From assembly GCF_028401415.2 (NCBI RefSeq), contig NZ_CP171821.2, positions 1,364,001 to 1,428,000 of the forward strand: a stretch of 64,000 bases of DNA. Direction: 5' to 3'. Source of the stretch: Glaciecola sp028401415. GTDB lineage: Bacteria; Pseudomonadota; Gammaproteobacteria; Enterobacterales; Alteromonadaceae. Below the pieces are notes generated by a model that did no database searches, was not told the DNA's origin, and saw nothing but the letters and a program-made list of their open reading frames with translations. Of the stretch, positions 61,079 through 64,000 are shown piece after piece (within the stretch, counting starts at the first letter, position 1; every line of letters begins with the position of its first letter). Made by a program: the position numbers and the translations under genes.

Positions 61079-61711
61079 GTGTATAACGGATTAACGATTT
61101 ATGGGTCTAGCCTTTCGGCTAATTTCAGAAAAGTTGAGGCTGTTTGCCAATACCTAGAACTTAAATATGAACACATAGAAGTTGATGTGTACAAAGGTGA
61201 GGGCGCTAGTGCATCGTATGGGAGCATAAACGCATTAGGGCAAATTCCATCGATGCAATATGATGTGTATACGCTGACGGAATCTAACGCTATTGTTAAG
61301 TTCCTTTGTCAAAAATTTGCAAATTTCAAGCTATACAGCAGTGATGTTTGGAAACAAGCGATAATCGATAAATGGCTCTTTTGGGAGTCAGGCCAGTGGC
61401 AACCTATTCTATCTGATATCATGGCTAAACAAGTAGGCTCTTACGTTTTTGAACTTGAAAGTGCGAACCAAACTACAAACTGGGATGATGAACGAGTTCT
61501 AAGACAACTATGCTATTTAGAAAACTCATTCGAGAATAAGTGGCTATGTGGTGATACTTTGACGATTGCGGATTTTTCTGTTGCTGCTATGACAACCTAT
61601 TTTAATGCCACTGGATTTCCCGAACACTTATATCCAAATATCTCAAAATGGCTGGCTCGCCTAAACAATACTATTGCATGGCAACGCACTATACACAAGC
61701 TGTGGTCATGA
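61079..61711 (+). CDS. glutathione S-transferase family protein
   Basis: A 210-residue two-domain GST fold: an N-terminal thioredoxin-like domain (LTIYGSSLSANFRKVEAVCQ; glutathione contact ALGQIPSM and TESNAIVKFL), and a C-terminal helical domain with the structural LTIADFSVAAM motif. It conjugates or reduces small molecules in the cytoplasm. The start is GTG at 61079 with GGAG eight bases before it. It follows the two-component operon and has an RstA-box-like site upstream. Confidence 0.88.
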   Translation: MYNGLTIYGSSLSANFRKVEAVCQYLELKYEHIEVDVYKGEGASASYGSINALGQIPSMQYDVYTLTESNAIVKFLCQKFANFKLYSSDVWKQAIIDKWLFWESGQWQPILSDIMAKQVGSYVFELESANQTTNWDDERVLRQLCYLENSFENKWLCGDTLTIADFSVAAMTTYFNATGFPEHLYPNISKWLARLNNTIAWQRTIHKLWS

Positions 61712-61760
61712 GTTTTCTCAGATCGCTTCCGTAGCAATCATTCGCATTAATACATTTGAA

Positions 61761-61799
61761 CACTGCAATGACTAATTGTAATTGTATGCAATTGCAGTG
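61761..61799. repeat. 9-bp inverted repeat upstream of the C45 gene
   Basis: CACTGCAAT and ATTGCAGTG flank 21 bases that also contain a TGCAATTGCA palindrome. There is no T-run, so it is more likely an operator or leader hairpin than a terminator. Confidence 0.35.
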
Positions 61800-61825
61800 C
61801 ATTAGCGCACAAGGAGACAGAGAAT

Positions 61826-62833
61826 ATGTATCATCCAAGATTTTATGGTCGCTACGAAGATATTGGCGCAAAATATGGACAACTTATTTCGCAAAAGGTT
61901 AAGGATTTTGAACTACCGGTGCTAAATGATGACCTCGAGCAATTTGGAAAGGCGAGCATCTCATATCTTTCTGACTTTTACCCCGAAGTCATCGATGAGA
62001 TATCAAGCTTTTCAGAAGCGTTGAAGATTCATCCCAATCGCGTGTTATCCTTCCTATTGAGCTTGATCGCACAAGATTTTCAAGGTCGCTGTAGTGTCTT
62101 TGCAAAAGTAACAGATAACGGCGTCTTCTTTGGAAGAAATTATGATATGCCAAAAGCGTTCAAAAAGTACTCAGAGAGCAGCTTAACGGCTGCGAAAAAC
62201 ACCTTCATTCATATCTCTCAGTCAGACGTATTTATTGGTAGATGTGATGGTATCAATGAAAAAGGCCTTGCAATCGGGATGTCATATGTCGACACACAAA
62301 CCAAACGGCCAGGTGTAAGTTTTCATTTTATTGTAAGGCGCGTTTTGGAATATGCTGAAAACGTCATCCAGGCAATCGAAATAATTAATGATGCGCATGT
62401 ATCAAGCGCAAACAATTTCTTAATTGCTGATAAACACGGCGACATATGCATTGTGGAGTCTTCCCCTCAAACTAGCAATGTCATAAAGCTAAAGTCTCAA
62501 GAAAACAGCCTTCATATAACCAACCACTTTAAATCAAGACCAATGCGGGCGATGCAACGTAGTCAGTTAGATTGGTCACTGTCGGCTCAAAGATCATGCC
62601 GTTTAAAAGAACTTTTAAAGAATCAACAGTCATTTGACATTGAAACGACAAAAAAGGTGTTAGCCGACACACAAGTATGTTTGAAGTTAAAGGAATATGC
62701 TTTCGAGACCATTTGGTCTACCGCAGCAAACCTCAGCACCTTAGACATATCGCGCTCAGAGGGCTATCCCAAGTCAAGCAAATTTAAACAAGATACACGT
62801 ATGAACAGATTTCTAATGAAAACCATCGCATAA
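61826..62833 (+). CDS. C45-family Ntn hydrolase (acyl-CoA:6-APA acyltransferase-like)
   Basis: A 335-residue cytoplasmic protein of the acyl-coenzyme A:6-aminopenicillanate acyltransferase type. The nucleophile Cys, which becomes N-terminal after self-cleavage, is in FQGRCSVFAK near residue 90, and FGRNYDMP and CDGINEKGLAIGMSYVD follow, as in C45 proteins. AAGGAGA precedes the ATG. The bacterial members act on unknown N-acyl amides. It may serve with the nearby acylase and serine hydrolase, but that is inference. Confidence 0.85.
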   Translation: MYHPRFYGRYEDIGAKYGQLISQKVKDFELPVLNDDLEQFGKASISYLSDFYPEVIDEISSFSEALKIHPNRVLSFLLSLIAQDFQGRCSVFAKVTDNGVFFGRNYDMPKAFKKYSESSLTAAKNTFIHISQSDVFIGRCDGINEKGLAIGMSYVDTQTKRPGVSFHFIVRRVLEYAENVIQAIEIINDAHVSSANNFLIADKHGDICIVESSPQTSNVIKLKSQENSLHITNHFKSRPMRAMQRSQLDWSLSAQRSCRLKELLKNQQSFDIETTKKVLADTQVCLKLKEYAFETIWSTAANLSTLDISRSEGYPKSSKFKQDTRMNRFLMKTIA

Positions 62834-63029
62834 AATACGAAGCTTAGGTCACTCTATTCATTCGTTAAAACAATGCCATGCCTTGCGCATAATTTTTAAG
62901 AAGTAGGAGATCTATCACCATAATACCCGTCTGAGGCTTTACATTTTTTAACAGTTTTCCCTATATTTAAGCACAGTAATTGTGCGCTTTAGTAGGCAAA
63001 CTACTCATACTAAATTATGGAGAATTAGT

Positions 63030-64000
63030 ATGAGATATCTTTGGTTATTTGTATGTACTTTCATCCTTTGGGGCTGCAATGACAGCGAGGAATTGCGTGA
63101 GGTCGATACCATTATCGACAGTACAAAGGTGACATCGCAGTTCTTTAATGGGAACACTGATTACGTTTGGGATCGGATGTCTGAGCAACTGCGGCGCTAT
63201 CATGGTTCTAAAGACAATTTTCGAGCGTTCCAACAAGGAGTGATAAGCGAACACGGTGGCCGCTTCAATGTTGATCAATCTGAATTTTTTAAACTTGATC
63301 AAGTCAACTATTACGACATATCAGGGAAAGCCCAAAAGCAGACAGGTCAAAACAGACTTGCGCTCCATATGTCATTTACCAATAAGAATGGAGACAAACT
63401 ACTTTCTTTGGACTTTCGAGAGACATCCATAGCATCAATTCTAGGTGATCAAACATACGCTCCACAAAACACATGGGACTTTCCATTCGAAGGCGAATAC
63501 TTGACATGGTGGGGCTCAAATAGTCATCTTTCTAATGCTAACGTTCAGGATAAGTCAACAGCCTTTGGGCTAAATTTTGTGAAGATAGTTGATGGTAGGC
63601 ACTTTATTGACTCGGGCCGAAGAAATAGTGATTACTATTGCTGGGGCAGAAGCATTTTCGCGCCGCAAGATGGCACGATAGTTGGGTTAAGAACGGACTT
63701 GAAAGACAATGAACCAGGCCAGAAAAATCCAGATTCAAATTTAGCTCATGGTAACTTTGTAGTCATCGATCATGGCAATTCGGAATTTTCCGTAATTTCA
63801 CACCTTCAGCAAAATAGTGTCACGCTGAAGCTAGGGTATAAAGTGAAGAAAGGCAGTTTAATTGGCGCTTGTGGTAATAGCGGCTCAACACCATTTCCAC
63901 AGATTCGAATGCATCTGCAAGACAGTTCGACACTTTCAGGCGAGTCGCGCGGGAAAGGTCTACCAATCAAGTTTGAGAGCTATTATCTTGATGGTAAAGA
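63030..64000 (+). CDS. M23-like lipoprotein with altered metal motif, 3' end cut
   Basis: The first 323 codons of a lipoprotein (lipobox in FILWGCNDS). An N-terminal NTF2-like region (about 30-85, VTSQFFNGNTDYVWDRM) and a beta-rich region precede an M23/LytM-type domain: HGNFVVIDHGNSEFSVISHL (about 247-267), and VKKGSLIGACGNSGST. The usual PHLHFHLQ motif reads PQIRMHLQ, so both His of HxH are lost and only the third remains. Peptidase activity is therefore doubtful, although the H-x-x-x-D pair of the first motif stands. ATG at 63030 follows ATGGAGAA. The C-terminus lies beyond the window. Confidence 0.8.
   Translation, partial: MRYLWLFVCTFILWGCNDSEELREVDTIIDSTKVTSQFFNGNTDYVWDRMSEQLRRYHGSKDNFRAFQQGVISEHGGRFNVDQSEFFKLDQVNYYDISGKAQKQTGQNRLALHMSFTNKNGDKLLSLDFRETSIASILGDQTYAPQNTWDFPFEGEYLTWWGSNSHLSNANVQDKSTAFGLNFVKIVDGRHFIDSGRRNSDYYCWGRSIFAPQDGTIVGLRTDLKDNEPGQKNPDSNLAHGNFVVIDHGNSEFSVISHLQQNSVTLKLGYKVKKGSLIGACGNSGSTPFPQIRMHLQDSSTLSGESRGKGLPIKFESYYLDGK

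Noticed and set aside
1..64000. CRISPR arrays, toxin-antitoxin pairs, prophage or rRNA genes
   Set aside because: I found no regularly spaced short repeats, no recognisable paired small genes, no phage structural genes and no rRNA segments in either strand.

Overview
The window looks like chromosomal DNA of a marine, polarly flagellated gammaproteobacterium of the Alteromonadales type. The evidence is a Vibrio/Alteromonas-style flg gene order with cheV-cheR, flgP and flgT, sigma-54 and sigma-28 flagellar promoters, large TonB-dependent receptors, flavin-dependent halogenases next to a receptor, an RstAB-like two-component system beside mipA and a DUF3019 gene, and a GlyGly-CTERM protease. Genus is not resolved.

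Region 1 (1-22211) is a polar flagellum block. Reading leftwards on the minus strand it holds cheV-cheR, flgBCDE, flgFGHIJKL and at least four flagellin genes. Reading right it holds flgA, flgM-flgN and flgT, with flgP divergent from flgT. Structural operons carry -24/-12 sigma-54 promoters (before flgB, flgF, flgA, flgM and flgP). The flagellins and flgM carry sigma-28 promoters of the form TAAA-N15-GNCGATAC. Two neighbouring flagellin genes encode identical proteins and form a recent tandem duplication of about 1.05 kb. A 195-bp palindromic MITE-like element lies between flgE and flgF.

Region 2 (22275-31749) is a halogenase/TonB-receptor locus on the minus strand: a canonical flavin-dependent halogenase, a degenerate halogenase paralogue lacking every catalytic signature, a 1093-residue TonB-dependent receptor, a second canonical halogenase and a secreted carbohydrate-binding-like protein.

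Region 3 (31932-46018) is accessory DNA. It has tRNA-Arg(CCT), a small membrane protein, a katG plus isochorismatase-like pair bounded by 62-bp perfect direct repeats, a decayed IS3-family transposase, a beta-lactamase-fold serine hydrolase, a P-loop kinase-like protein, a multidomain secreted esterase, a polysaccharide deacetylase and an alpha/beta-hydrolase gene split by a complete 2650-bp IS66-family element with an exact 8-bp target duplication.

Region 4 (45957-64000) is a secretion and nutrient block. A TonB receptor, a 1283-residue subtilase, two paralogous two-repeat lipoproteins and a penicillin-acylase-family lipoprotein lie on the minus strand. Divergent from them is a mipA-DUF3019-rstA-rstB-like operon, followed by a glutathione S-transferase, a C45-type Ntn hydrolase and a truncated M23-like lipoprotein whose metal-binding motif is altered. 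Direct repeats of TTACA at 10-bp spacing, resembling the E. coli RstA box, lie upstream of the subtilase, the deacetylase and the transferase, suggesting a small local regulon.
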